NCBI GenBank assembly: GCA_007994965.1
Contig: VOPW01000001.1
Location: 3,162,001-3,226,000 of the forward strand
Length of the DNA: 64,000 nucleotides
Reading direction: 5' to 3'
Source: Piscinibacter aquaticus
GTDB lineage: Bacteria; Pseudomonadota; Gammaproteobacteria; Burkholderiales; Burkholderiaceae_C
This document shows positions 52,612-64,000 of this stretch, one piece after another. The notes beneath the pieces are model-generated. The model worked only from the letters and a program-made list of their open reading frames with translations. It had not been told where the DNA came from and made no database searches. How positions within the stretch are numbered: the first letter of the stretch is position 1; every line of letters begins with the position of its first letter. The position numbers were made by a program, and so were the translations under genes.

Positions 52612-53981
52612 GGCTCTGGACATCGTGATCATGGCCGCGGGCAAGGGAACCCGCATGAAGTCGGCCCGGCCCAAGGTACTGCACCGGCTGGCCGGGCGCA
52701 GTCTACTTCAGCACGTCGTCGACACGGCGGCAGGGCTGAAGGCCGAGCGCACCGTGGTGATCACGGGTCACGGCGCCGATCAGGTCGAGGCGGCCTTCGC
52801 GGGCGCCGGCCTCGCCTTCGTGCGCCAGGAGCCGCAGCTCGGCACCGGCCACGCGGTTCAGCAGGCCGTGCCGCAACTTCACGACGAAGGCACCACGCTG
52901 GTCCTCAATGGCGACGTTCCGCTGATCGAGGCCAACACGCTGGCCAAGCTCGTGCAGGCCTGCGACGGCAAGTCGCTCGCGCTGCTGACGGTGGTGCTCG
53001 ACGACCCGACCGGCTACGGCCGCATCATCCGCAGCGGCGATTCGGTCGGCGGCACGGTCGAGGGCATCGTCGAGCACAAGGATGCGACACCGGTGCAGCG
53101 CCGCATCAACGAGGTCTACACGGGCGTGATGGCCGCGCCGACGGCGCACCTGAGGCGCTGGCTGGCCGCGCTGAAGAATGACAACGCGCAGAAGGAGTAC
53201 TACCTCACCGACGTGGTGGCGATGGCGGTGGCCGACCGCGTGCGCGTGGTGGCCACGCATGCGCACGACGAGACCGAGGTGCTGGGCATCAACAGCCCGG
53301 CGCAGCTGGCCGAGCTGGAGCGGCGCTACCAGCGGCGCATCGCCGACGCGCTGATGGAAGCCGGCGTTCGCCCTGGCCGACCCCGACCGCTTCGACGTGC
53401 GTGGCGAGCTGGTCTGCGGCCAGGACGTGGAGATCGACGTCAACTGTGTCTTCGAAGGCCGCGTCGAACTCGGCAGCAACGTGCGCATCGCGTCGCACTG
53501 CGTGATCCGCAACTGCCGCATCGGCGACAACGTGCTGGTGCGCTCGTTCACCCACATCGACGGCGAGCAGCTCGGTGCACGGGTCGGCCGCGGCGCCGAG
53601 ATCGGGCCGTTCTCGCGGCTGCGCCCCGGCGCCGAGCTCGGCGAGGACGTGCACATCGGCAACTTCGTCGAGGTGAAGAACTCCACGCTGGCCAAGGGCG
53701 CCAAGGCCAACCACTGGCGTACCTCGGCGACGCGACGGTCGGCGAGCGCGTCAACTACGGCGCCGGCAGCATCACCGCCAACTACGACGGCGCCAACAAG
53801 CACCGCACGGTGCTCGGCGACGACGTGCACGTGGGCAGCAACTGCGTGCTGGTGGCGCCGGTCACGGTCGGCGCCGGCGCCACGATCGGCGCCGGCTCGA
53901 CGCTGTCGAAGGATGCGCCGGCCGGCCAGCTGACCGTGGCGCGCGCGAAGGCGGTGTCGCTGGCCGGCTGGACGCGGCCGG

Positions 53982-53998
<17 letters not shown>
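52610..53998 (+). CDS. glmU: Bifunctional GlmU: glucosamine-1-phosphate acetyltransferase / UDP-GlcNAc pyrophosphorylase (two frameshifts)
   Basis: The N-domain has [38 protein letters not shown] and LVLNGDVPL. The C-domain is a left-handed hexapeptide helix with [51 protein letters not shown], where His and Tyr of the acetyltransferase site sit. About 462 residues. Breaks near 53361 and at a damaged CCTGG near 53714. It makes UDP-GlcNAc, required for peptidoglycan and LPS, so a true knockout would be lethal. Its end overlaps the convergent EAL gene by 17 bases. Confidence 0.95.
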
Positions 53999-56439
<2,441 letters not shown>

Positions 56440-56441
56440 CG

Positions 56442-57230
56442 TCACCGGCTGGCCGACTTCAGCGTATGAACCGCCAGACAGAGGTCGTCCCAGGCCTTGG
56501 CCTTGTCGTCGAGGTTGCGCAGCAGGTAGGCGGGGTGGTAGGTCACGATCAGCGGCACGCCCTGGTAGTGGTGGACACGCCCGCGCAGCTTGCCGATGGG
56601 CTCGTGGCTGCGCAAGAGGCTTTGCACCGCGAAACGCCCCATCGCCAGGATGATGCGCGGGCGCACCAGCTCCACCTGCCGGATCAGGAAGGGCTCGCAC
56701 TGCGCCAGTTCCTCCGGCTCCGGGTTGCGGTTGCCCGGCGGGCGGCACTTCAGCGTGTTGGCGATGTAGACCTGCTGAGCGGCGTCGGCTTCCTCACGCG
56801 TGAGGCCGATGGCGCGCAGCATGTTGTCGAGCAGCTGACCGGACTTGCCGACGAAGGGCTCGCCCTGGCGGTCTTCCTGCTCGCCCGGCGCCTCGCCGAC
56901 GATCATCCAGTGCGCGCTCGCATTACCGACGCCGAAGACCGTCTGCCGCCGGCCTTCGCACAGTTTGCAGGCCCGGCACCCGGCGACGGCCTCGCGCAGC
57001 GCTTCCCAGCCCATGCCCTCGACGCCGACGGCGCGGTCGCGCACGACCGCGGTGGGACGATCAGACACTGGCACGGGTGCACGCGCCGCAGGCTCGGGCG
57101 CGGCCACTGCCGCGCCCTCCCCGCCCGGCGGGGGGTTGGGGGTGTCGTCGACGACCCCAGGTTGTGGCGCAAGCCACAACCTGATCCCCATCTCCTCGAG
57201 CATCGCCTTCTGGCGCTCAGTCCAGCCCAC
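56442..57230 (-). CDS. udg: Uracil-DNA glycosylase, family 4/5 type
   Basis: Intact, 262 residues. A linker of about 60 Pro/Ala-rich residues precedes the catalytic domain. CRACKLCEGRRQTVFG and LKCRPPGNRNPEPEELAQC carry the four iron-sulphur cysteines. GEAPGEQEDRQGEPFVGKSGQLLD is the active-site loop and VTYHPAYLLRN the C-terminal motif. Excises uracil from DNA. Its start overlaps the 3' end of rimI by 14 bases. Confidence 0.92.
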   Translation of the reverse strand: MGWTERQKAMLEEMGIRLWLAPQPGVVDDTPNPPPGGEGAAVAAPEPAARAPVPVSDRPTAVVRDRAVGVEGMGWEALREAVAGCRACKLCEGRRQTVFGVGNASAHWMIVGEAPGEQEDRQGEPFVGKSGQLLDNMLRAIGLTREEADAAQQVYIANTLKCRPPGNRNPEPEELAQCEPFLIRQVELVRPRIILAMGRFAVQSLLRSHEPIGKLRGRVHHYQGVPLIVTYHPAYLLRNLDDKAKAWDDLCLAVHTLKSASR

Positions 57231-57711
57231 GCTGCGCTCCGTCGATTGCCAGGCTCATCACCACCGCATCCTCGCGCCGGCCATGCGCTGCCGGGTAGTA
57301 GCCCCTGCGCTTGCCGACTTCCGCAAATCCGTGCCGGCGATAGATGGCTCGGGCGCGCCCGTTGCTCTCGCGCACTTCCAGCCAGAGCTGATTCGCCCGG
57401 CGCTGCCGGCACAGATCGGCCAGCGCCTCGAGCATGAAGCGCGCATGGCCCTGGTGCCATGCCGACGGCGCCACCGTGATGTTCAGCAGGTGCATCTCGT
57501 CGACGCCGGCCATCGCGACGAAGTAGCCGAGGATCTCGCCGCCCTCGTCGTACAGCACGCGCGCGTCGTAGCCGGCAGCGAGCGAGTCGACGAAGTTGCC
57601 GCGGCTCCACGGGAAGGCATAGGCGTCGGCCTCGATGGCCATCACCGCATCGAGATGCGCGGCGTGCATCGGCAGCAGCGTGCGCTGCCGCGGCAGCGGC
57701 ACGGCGCTCAT
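57217..57711 (-). CDS. rimI: Ribosomal protein S18-alanine N-acetyltransferase
   Basis: Intact, 164 residues from the ATG that overlaps the tsaB stop (ATGA). GNAT fold with EADAYAFPWSRGNFVDSL, NITVAPSAWHQGHARFMLEAL (acetyl-CoA site QGHA in place of the usual QGxG) and LEVRESNGRARAIYRRHGFAEVGKRRGYY. The conserved order tsaB-rimI supports the assignment. The Gly-to-Ala change in the acetyl-CoA loop is a conservative oddity. Confidence 0.88.
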   Translation of the reverse strand: MSAVPLPRQRTLLPMHAAHLDAVMAIEADAYAFPWSRGNFVDSLAAGYDARVLYDEGGEILGYFVAMAGVDEMHLLNITVAPSAWHQGHARFMLEALADLCRQRRANQLWLEVRESNGRARAIYRRHGFAEVGKRRGYYPAAHGRREDAVVMSLAIDGAQRGLD

Positions 57712-58425
57712 GCCGCGGCCTTGGCGCGCTGGGCCGCCTCGCGCTCGGCGGTGGTCTGCGCGACCTTGTCGCGCAGGTAGACCGGCAGCGCCAGCGCGGC
57801 GTCGATGGCTTCTCCGTCGCGCCAGGCGGCTTCGGCCAGACGCGCCAGCGCCGCCGCACGCGAGCGGGTGGCCGGGCGACGCAACGCCGTACCGGTGTGC
57901 CAGCCCGGCCCGAAGACCGGGAGCGCCGTTCCGGCCACGCAGCGCGGCGGCGCATCGGCCCACGTGGCCTCGAGCGCTTCCGGGCGGCACAGCATCGGCG
58001 CCGTGGCGATCGACCAGCGCGCCCCGTCGAAGCGGTAATGCGCCGCATAGACCTCGTCCATGCGGGCGTCCATCGTGACCCAGCAATCGGCCGCAGCCTC
58101 GCCGCAGTCGTCGAGGGGCGTCCTGCGCCACCAGCAGCAGGCTGTCGAGCGCGAGCACCGGCTTGCCGGCGCCGAGCGCCGTGCCCTGCGCGACCGAGCA
58201 GGCACTTCGCAGGCCGGTGAAGGCGCCCGGGCCGCGGCCATATCCAATGGCGTCGAGCGCGGTCAGCGCAACGCCCGCGCGCCGCAGCAGCGCCAGCACC
58301 TCGGGCAGCAGGCGCTGCGAGGCCTGCGCACCGCCTTCGCCTTCGAACACCCAGGTGCTGCCATCGCGACTGAGCGCGACGGACATCACCTCGGTGGAAC
58401 TGTCGATGGCCAGAACGCAGGGCAT
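57708..58425 (-). CDS. tsaB: tRNA N6-threonylcarbamoyladenosine protein TsaB (one frameshift)
   Basis: VLAIDSSTEVMSVALSRDG and AIGYGRGPGAFTGLRSACSVAQGTALG are the N-terminal ASKHA-type motifs of TsaB, the partner that activates TsaD in t6A synthesis. About 238 residues. An extra C near 58121 breaks the frame. The C-terminal segment ends with AREAAQRAKAAA-like residues. Sua5/TsaC, which supplies the threonylcarbamoyl-AMP, is encoded 5 kb away at the window edge. Confidence 0.9.
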
Positions 58426-58483
58426 GCCGGCGAGTGTAGGCCAAGGCCCCTGGCCCGCCCGGTGCATGAGATCATCGAGCCCC

Positions 58484-59931
58484 ATGCGTTTTCACTCGAT
58501 GTGGCGCCTTGCGGCGCTCCTGTCGCTGGCCCTGGCCAGCGCCCATGCCACGGCCCGGCTGCCGGGCGAGGTCTACAGCGCGCTCGACCGCGCAAAGGTT
58601 CCGACAGACGCTGTCGTGGTGCTGGTGCAGGAGGTCGGCACCCACCGCAGCCGGCTGGCCCGGCGCACCGATGCTGCCGTGAACCCGGCCTCGCTGACCA
58701 AGCTGCTGACCACCTATGCCGCGCTCGAACTGCTCGGTCCGGCCTGGACCTGGAGCACGCCGGTCTGGCTCGATGGCACCGTGCGCGACGGCGTGCTCGA
58801 GGGCAACCTGGTGATCAAGGGCAGCGGCGACCCCGAAGCTGGTGCCGGAGCGGCTGTGGCTCCTGCTGCGCCGCGTGCAGCAGCTGGGCGTGCGCGAGAT
58901 CCGTGGCGACATCGTGCTCGATCGCAGCGCCTTCGCAGTGCCCGAGCAGAACCCGGCCGACTTCGATGGCGAGGCGCTGCGCCCGTACAACGTGCGCGCC
59001 GATGCGCTGCTGCTGGCCTACCGCTCGGTGCTGATCGGCTTCACGCCCGATGCAGCGCGCGGCGTGGCCTGGGTGAGTGTGGATCCGCCGCTGGCCGGCG
59101 TTGCGGCCGAATCCAGCGTACCGCTGTCTTCCGCGCCGTGCGCCGACTGGCGCGCCGAGCTGAAGGCCGACTTCTCCGATCCGGCGAAGCTGCGCATGGC
59201 CGGCAGCTTCCCGGCGGCCTGTGGCGAGCGCACGGCCGATCGCCTATGCCGAACCGCGGCGCTACGACGAGCGCATGCTTGCGGGCCTGTGGCGCGAGAT
59301 GGGCGGCAAGTTCAGTGGCAGCGTGCGCGACGGCATCGCACCGACCACGCCGCCCACCTTCAGCAGCGTCTCGCCGGCGCTCTCGGAGGTGGTGCGCGAG
59401 ATCAACAAGTTCAGCAACAACGTGATGGCGCAGCAGCTGTTCCTCACGCTCGGCTGGTGGCGCAGTGGCAAAGGCACGCCCGAGGCTTCGCGCGATGTCG
59501 TGAAGCGCTGGCTCACCGAGCGCATCGGCCGGCAGGCCGAGGGCGCGGTGATCGACAACGGCTCGGGGCTGTCGCGCGAGACGCGCCTGAGCGCCCAGCA
59601 GCTCGGCCGGCTGCTGCAGGCGGCCTGGGCCAGCACGGTGATGCCCGAGCTGGTCGCCTCGCTGCCGGTCTCGGGGTCCGACGGCACGATGATCCGCTCC
59701 AAGGCGCCGCCCGGCCGCGCGCACCTGAAGACCGGCTCCTTGCGCGACGTGGCGGGCGTGGCCGGCTACGTGCTGGGCAGCAGTGGACGCCGCTACGCGC
59801 TGGTGGCCATCGTCAACCACCCCAATGCCAACGCTGCGCGGCCGGCGATCGATGCGCTGGTGCAGTGGGTGGTCCAGGACGGCAACGCCGCCATCGCCGA
59901 AAAACCCGACGACCTGCCCACCGATCGATGA
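58484..59931 (+). CDS. dacB: D-alanyl-D-alanine carboxypeptidase/endopeptidase, PBP4 type (two frameshifts)
   Basis: Signal peptide (WRLAALLSLALASAHA). Penicillin-binding motifs: SxxK in NPASLTKLLTTYAAL, SxN in FSNNVMAQQ and KTG in LKTGSLRDVAG. The large insertion domain typical of class C PBP4 (LVIKGSGDPKLVPERLW, then DIVLDRSAF) is present. About 482 residues. Breaks near 58840 (extra C) and near 59238 (two bases). Acts in the periplasm on peptidoglycan cross-links. The stop overlaps the SemiSWEET start. Confidence 0.92.
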
Positions 59932-60209
59932 GCCCTGACACGTCCGCAGCCGAGTGGATCGGCTATGCCGCCGCCACGCTGACCACCTTGTCGTTCGTGC
60001 CGCAGGCCTGGCACACGTTCAGCACCCGCGACGTGCGCGGCATCTCGCTGGGCATGTACAGCGCGTTCACGCTCGGCGTGGCGCTGTGGCTGGTCTATGG
60101 CGTGCTGCTCGATGCCCGGCCGGTGATCATCGCCAACGCGATCACGCTCGCGCTGGCGACGACCATCCTCGTGATGAAGCTCGTGCTCGGCCGGCGCGGC
60201 GGCGGCTGA
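59928..60209 (+). CDS. SemiSWEET-type sugar transporter (PQ-loop)
   Basis: Intact, 93 residues, three membrane helices. IGYAAATLTTLSFVPQAWHTFSTRDVRGISLGMY holds the SWEET PQ motif (VPQ), followed by ALWLVYGVLL and ANAITLALATTILVMKL. SemiSWEETs dimerise to form a small facilitator for glucose or sucrose. The overlap with dacB (ATGA) is unexpected for a sugar facilitator. Confidence 0.9.
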   Translation: MSPDTSAAEWIGYAAATLTTLSFVPQAWHTFSTRDVRGISLGMYSAFTLGVALWLVYGVLLDARPVIIANAITLALATTILVMKLVLGRRGGG

Positions 60210-60230
60210 GCGCCGCCGCCGCGCTGCCGC

Positions 60231-60878
60231 TCAGAACTTGTAGGACAGGCCGAACGAGTAGGTCACCGGGCGGAAGTCGATCTCGGTGGTGAGCACCGTG
60301 CTGCCGGCGGCCACCAGCTTCGACTTGGTGTCGACGCGCGCGATGCTGCCGAACAGGCCCCACTGCTTGTCGATCGCATAGTCGAGGCCGGCCTGCACCA
60401 CCAGGCCCGTCGAATCGCCGAGCTTGACGTCCGGCGCGAGGCGCGACTTCACGTCGGTGAACTTGGTGTAGTTGATGCCTGCGCCGAGGTAGGGCCGGAA
60501 GCGGTCGCCTTCACTGCCGAAGTGGTAGTTGACGATCAGCGTCGGCGCCACGTTGCGTGCCGAGAGGATGTCTTCGCCGAGGAAGGCCACGGTGCCGGTG
60601 GCCTTGGCCTTGATCTTCGGCGGGATGCCGATCACCAGCTCGACACCGACGTTGGGCGTGAACAGGCGCTCGTAGGTCAGCAGCAGCGTCGTCGCGTTGC
60701 CGGTCTCGGCATCGGCGCCGGGCGGCACCCCGATGCCCTGGATGCCGTTGGTCTTCGAGTTCGTCGTGTACTGGATCACGCCGATCTTGAAGATGTTCTG
60801 CTCGGTCTGGGCATGGGCGGTGCCGAGGGCTCCCGCGGCCATCGCCAGGGTGGCCAGCACTTGGTTCTGGAACTTCAT
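60231..60878 (-). CDS. OmpW-family outer membrane protein, second copy
   Basis: Intact, 215 residues. Signal peptide ending in GTAHAQ. IFKIGVIQYTTNSKTNGIQG, TYERLFTPNVGVELVIGIPPK, PTLIVNYHF, FRPYLGAGINYTKF and C-terminal SFGLSYKF show the OmpW barrel. It differs from the copy at 38990-39643 in the loops. It lies 24 bases downstream of an SGNH lipoprotein gene in the same direction, so the channel and the esterase may be co-transcribed. Confidence 0.88.
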   Translation of the reverse strand: MKFQNQVLATLAMAAGALGTAHAQTEQNIFKIGVIQYTTNSKTNGIQGIGVPPGADAETGNATTLLLTYERLFTPNVGVELVIGIPPKIKAKATGTVAFLGEDILSARNVAPTLIVNYHFGSEGDRFRPYLGAGINYTKFTDVKSRLAPDVKLGDSTGLVVQAGLDYAIDKQWGLFGSIARVDTKSKLVAAGSTVLTTEIDFRPVTYSFGLSYKF

Positions 60879-60902
60879 CGTTGTGTCTCCGCTGTCGTCG
60901 CG

Positions 60903-62106
60903 TCAGATCCAGCCGAAGGAGCGCAGCTCTTCGAGCACACCGTCGCTGATGGCCTTGTGGCCACCGGTCGTCGGGTGCACCGAGTCGGCGAAGAACCGGT
61001 CGTCGCGCTCGCCTGCGGCGTGTCGCGCAGCTGATTCGGGCCGCAGAACAGCGACGATCCATCGGTGATCGGGCCCCGGCACTTGCGGGTTCGTCGTGGT
61101 GGCCGCAGCGATCTTGACGCCGTCGCAGGCCGGTATCGTCGTGTTGGTGATGCCGTAAGCCGACGGATTGGTCGAGAGAGCCTTGAAACGCGCGAAGGTG
61201 TCGATGATCTTCACCGGCTGGCCGGTGAGCGCTTCGCGCAGCCACAGATTGAAGATGCGCGACAGGTCGGTCAGCACGCCGCGCGCAGGGGCCACCTGCG
61301 CCGAGTTGCCGAACGGCGTGTCGGCGATGTCGCTGAGCGTCATCACCGCCACGTATTTGCCGCCCTTGGCGAGGATCTGCGTCTTCACCAGCGTCGCCAG
61401 TTCGATGGCCGCCGTCTTCATGCCTTCCTGCGCCTCGGTCTGCGCCTGGAACAGCAGCGCCTGGGCCTGGTCGTTCGTGATCTGGCCGGCCAGCGCCTGC
61501 GTCTGGATCTGGCCGGCCTTGGCCGCGAAGGTGCCGAACTGCACGAAGACGTCGTTGTTGCCGGCGTAGACCATGATCAGGTCGGTGTCGGCAAACCGGC
61601 CGCCGAAGGCGGGATTGGCGAGGTGGTTGGCGATCTGCGTGACCACCGGCACGGTCAGCGCACCGGCGCCGGTGGCCGGATCGCGGCCGATGCCGTTCTC
61701 GTTGGTGACACGCGCGCCGCCCTGGCCATAGGCGGTGCACGAACGCTGGATCGCCGGCACGTTGCTCTGCAGCGCTGCCGGGCACTTCACCGACTGCTTG
61801 TTGAATCCCACCTCGGCCGGCGTGAGCGGATGCCCAGGGCAGCAGCCACGTTCTCCACCCACACGGTGCCATTCGGCCCGTTGGTGGTGAACTTGCCCCC
61901 TGGATGCCGAAGGCGCCAGGGAACGGCGCGTAGGTTCCGACGTCGCTCAGGCTGTCACCGAACGAGACGACGGCGGTGAAGTTGCCACGCGTGGTCGGAG
62001 CGCCAGCGGGCGAGCCGGTGCCGGGAACATCGGGGTCGCCCCCGCCACAGGCCGCGAGCAGAGCGGCCGCCAGCGCCACCGGCGCCAGGGATCGAAACAG
62101 CTTCAT
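60903..62106 (-). CDS. SGNH/GDSL-type lipoprotein esterase (several frameshifts)
   Basis: Lipoprotein signal with lipobox LLAAC followed by GGGD. Block I VSFGDSLSDVG has the nucleophile Ser, block III MVYAGNNDVF the oxyanion Asn, block V DSVHPTTGGHKA the Asp and His, so all SGNH catalytic parts are present. Breaks near 61905, 61830, 61075 and 61010. Expected length about 400 residues. Probably an outer-membrane-anchored esterase or lipase facing outward or into the periplasm. Directly behind a TetR-like operator and upstream of ompW. Confidence 0.82.
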
Positions 62107-62131
62107 GAGCACCTCGTCGACGAGTCGGATG

Positions 62132-62171
62132 AAAACGAACGACCGTTCGTTTTTAACGAGCGTCACTATAG
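62132..62171 (-). promoter_or_regulatory. TetR-like operator and -10 upstream of the SGNH esterase
   Basis: AAAACGAAC-GACC-GTTCGTTTT (62132-62153) has exact 9-base arms. The sequence CGAACG-N-CGTTCG is typical of TetR/AcrR-family operators. On the minus strand, TATAGT at 62166-62171 is a possible -10, putting the operator just downstream of the start of transcription, where a repressor would block. No TetR gene is in the window. Confidence 0.55.
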
Positions 62172-62233
62172 GTGCGCGCCCTGGCGCTGCACGGCGGGGG
62201 AAACCCGGCCGCACAGCCTGGGACTTCCCCGGA

Positions 62234-63204
62234 TCAGAACGGATTGGCGCGTGTGCGGGACGCCGCCAGCGAGCCGATGTAGGCGTGGCCGTTGGGGCTC
62301 AGGTGGGTGGCGTCGGCCCAGAGGTGGGAGGTGGACGTCGCGCCGGTGATCAGCGTGTCGCTGGTGCAGTCGAGCACATTGGTGACGACCGCCGCGTTGC
62401 AGTTCTGCACGGTCACGTTGGTCATGCCGGCGAAGCTGGTCGGGAACTTGTACATCGTCTGCATCAGTTCGTTGGTGAGCATGATGGCGACCCTCGAACC
62501 GTTCTCCTTGGCCAAGCCGACACGCAGCCCTTCATTGAACTTCGCCACCAGTGCGTTGAGCAAATCACTACGAGTCTTGTCGCCGATGGCTGCGTCTTCG
62601 GAAGCAGCGAAGGGCGAGAGGGCCATCTCGGGCGCCGTCGAGACGAGCACCTTGCCGCCAGCGTCGGCGACGCGCGGGCCTGGCCGGCCAGGATTTCGCC
62701 GGCCGCCTTCGCGGCGTCGAGCAACGTCTGCGCGGGCGTCGTCGGGTACTGCGCGTACAAGTCGAGCACGTCGTGCTGGCCGACGAACAGCGTGACCGTG
62801 TCCTTCGCCGAGAAGGAGTCGCTGCTCAGGTGCTGATCGACCTGCGTGACGAGGTCGGCGACCTTCGCGCCATTGGTGGCATACATGCGGCTCGGCGGAT
62901 TCGGCACGGCATTCGGATTGCACTGCGGAAAGACCAGCCCGTAGCTGCTGGCCAGCTGCTGGATCCACAGTGGATTGGCGGCGCAGTTGAGCGTCTTGAC
63001 ACCATTCGCATCGGCCGCCAGCGCATTGACGGTGTACTTCCGAGCGTCCGCGGTGATCAGGCTGTTCTCGTCGCCGAAAGCCAGTACGCGGGTCGGCTCG
63101 AATCGCACGACCGGGTCGCCACCGCCGCAGGCAGACAGCAGCGCCGCAGCGCTGAAGGCGAGCGCCACGGCAGTGCGGCGAAGGGCGGGGACGAACGGAA
63201 TCAT
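62234..63204 (-). CDS. SGNH-like lipoprotein with altered nucleophile block (one frameshift)
   Basis: Signal with lipobox LLSAC then GGGD, as in the downstream esterase. Block I reads RVLAFGDENSLI, so Glu stands where GDSL enzymes have the nucleophile Ser. A later block, TLFVGQHDVLDLY, has His in place of the usual Asn. DATHLSPNGHAYIG keeps Asp-x-x-His. The break near 62688 adjoins a CCAGG. About 323 residues. It lies 127 bases upstream of the first SGNH gene in tandem. Either the fold uses another Ser (two residues on) or the protein has lost hydrolase activity. Confidence 0.72.
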
Positions 63205-63248
63205 GAGAGCTCCAGTGGAAATTCTTGCGGACGGCGCGCCTCGGATAC

Positions 63249-64000
63249 TCAGGCCGCCGCAGCGCGGGCGAGCCTGTCGCGGACGCCGTCCCAGGCGGAT
63301 TCGCCCGGCGGCTCCTCGACCCAGATCAGATCCAGACCCTGGGCGTCGAGTTCACGCAGCGCGGCGAACAGCTCGTGCGCCGCCTGCCCTGGGTCGTCGG
63401 GCATCGCGCGGCGCTGCAGCCTGCAGCCTTGGGGCAGGCGCACGGTGCGCGAATATACCGCCAGCCTCAAGGGGCTGTCGCCGAGCATCTGCAACGCCGT
63501 ATTCAGCATCGGCGCTGGCATCAGTCGCAGCTTGGCGCGCGGTGCGTAATGTGCCTCGAGGGTGCCCGATGCGCGCGGCGAACTGGAATCCCTTTCGGCG
63601 AGCGGTACACCAGCCACGGCCTCGATGCGCTCGCGCGGAATCTGGCCCGGCCGCAGCAATGCGGGCACGGCACCGGAGCAGTCGATGATCGACGACTCGA
63701 TGCCGACTTCGCACTCGCCGCCGTCGAGCACCAGCAGCGCATCGCCGAATTCGTCGACCACGTGCTGTGCGCGCGTCGGGCTGATGCGGCCGAAGCGGTT
63801 CGCGCTCGGGGCGGCCACGCCGGGCACGCCGCGCTGGCGCACCGCGGCCAGCAGTGCCCGGGCGACCGGATGGGAGGGGCTGCGCAGTCCGATCGTCGAT
63901 TGGCCGCCGGCGGCTGCACGTGCCACCTCGGCCGCACGCGGCACGATGAGCGTCAACGGGCCCGGCCAGAAGGCCTCGGCCAGTCGTTGCGCGACGCCGC
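63249..64000 (-). CDS. tsaC: L-threonylcarbamoyladenylate synthase, Sua5 type (5' end beyond window)
   Basis: The 3' 250 codons are present. GPLTLIVPRA, TIGLRSPSHPVARALL, PSANRFGRISPTRAQHV and SSIIDCSG are YrdC-domain motifs. The C-terminal extension from about APRAKLRLMP onward is the Sua5 domain absent from short TsaC proteins. Makes threonylcarbamoyl-AMP from Thr, bicarbonate and ATP for t6A. Reading frame is open to the right edge. The start lies outside. Confidence 0.9.
   Translation of the reverse strand, partial: GVAQRLAEAFWPGPLTLIVPRAAEVARAAAGGQSTIGLRSPSHPVARALLAAVRQRGVPGVAAPSANRFGRISPTRAQHVVDEFGDALLVLDGGECEVGIESSIIDCSGAVPALLRPGQIPRERIEAVAGVPLAERDSSSPRASGTLEAHYAPRAKLRLMPAPMLNTALQMLGDSPLRLAVYSRTVRLPQGCRLQRRAMPDDPGQAAHELFAALRELDAQGLDLIWVEEPPGESAWDGVRDRLARAAAA

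Overview
The window is very GC-rich and looks like chromosome from a Burkholderiales-type betaproteobacterium. The basis is gene content and order: SAH riboswitch-ahcY-tlyA-metF, cca-DUF2905-midA-folM-folB-ttcA, tsaB-rimI-udg, DUF6279 lipoprotein/glmU, and OmpW porins. Genus is not assignable from this alone. No rRNA, tRNA, CRISPR array, transposase, integrase or phage gene was recognised, and no stretch longer than about 300 bases lacks a gene.

The most conspicuous property is that more than half of the genes are interrupted by 1-2 base indels, including ones that should be indispensable (ahcY, glmU, tsaB). In each case the protein continues in another frame with no loss of family sequence. 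At least 16 interruptions lie where restoring one base would recreate CCWGG (or, in ahcY, removing one extra G). I read these as consensus errors, probably long-read basecalling errors at 5-methylcytosine sites, not as true pseudogenes. Coordinates of frameshifted genes span the whole inferred gene.

Layout. (1) 1-8.97 kb, minus strand: an accessory surface-protein block. It has two paralogous lipoproteins (ZU5-like plus Ig-like repeats, one also with seven RCC1-type repeats), unfamiliar secreted proteins, and a decayed paralogue, which points to an old tandem duplication. (2) 8.97-14.86 kb: metallo-beta-lactamase-fold hydrolase, AlkZ/YcaQ-like glycosylase, MFS transporter, two HAD hydrolases, HPP-CBS membrane protein. 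(3) 14.86-35.56 kb: a large sugar-acid uptake and catabolism region. A GntR/FadR-type regulator leads a minus-strand operon (LtnD-, OtnI-, DenD-like enzymes and an SDR). Divergent from it are a CUT1 ABC importer, a beta-hydroxyacid dehydrogenase, an IlvD/Edd dehydratase, then a complete CUT2 ABC importer and an SMP-30 lactonase. A TonB-like protein, an EamA transporter and another SDR follow on the other strand. (4) 35.6-38.9 kb: the activated-methyl/one-carbon cluster. (5) 38.9-58.4 kb: OmpW, two 5-formyl-THF cyclo-ligase paralogues, LysR regulator, lytic transglycosylase, CCA-adding enzyme, folate and tRNA-modification genes, GlmU, a PAS-GGDEF-EAL protein and tsaB-rimI-udg. (6) 58.4-64 kb: PBP4-type DacB coupled to a SemiSWEET, a second OmpW, two SGNH-type lipoproteins behind a TetR-like operator, and a Sua5/TsaC gene cut by the right edge.

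The best candidate for something not previously described is the region (3) locus. It has tetronate-pathway enzymes without the usual OtnK kinase and OtnC, combined with a lactonase, a dehydratase and two classes of ABC importer.
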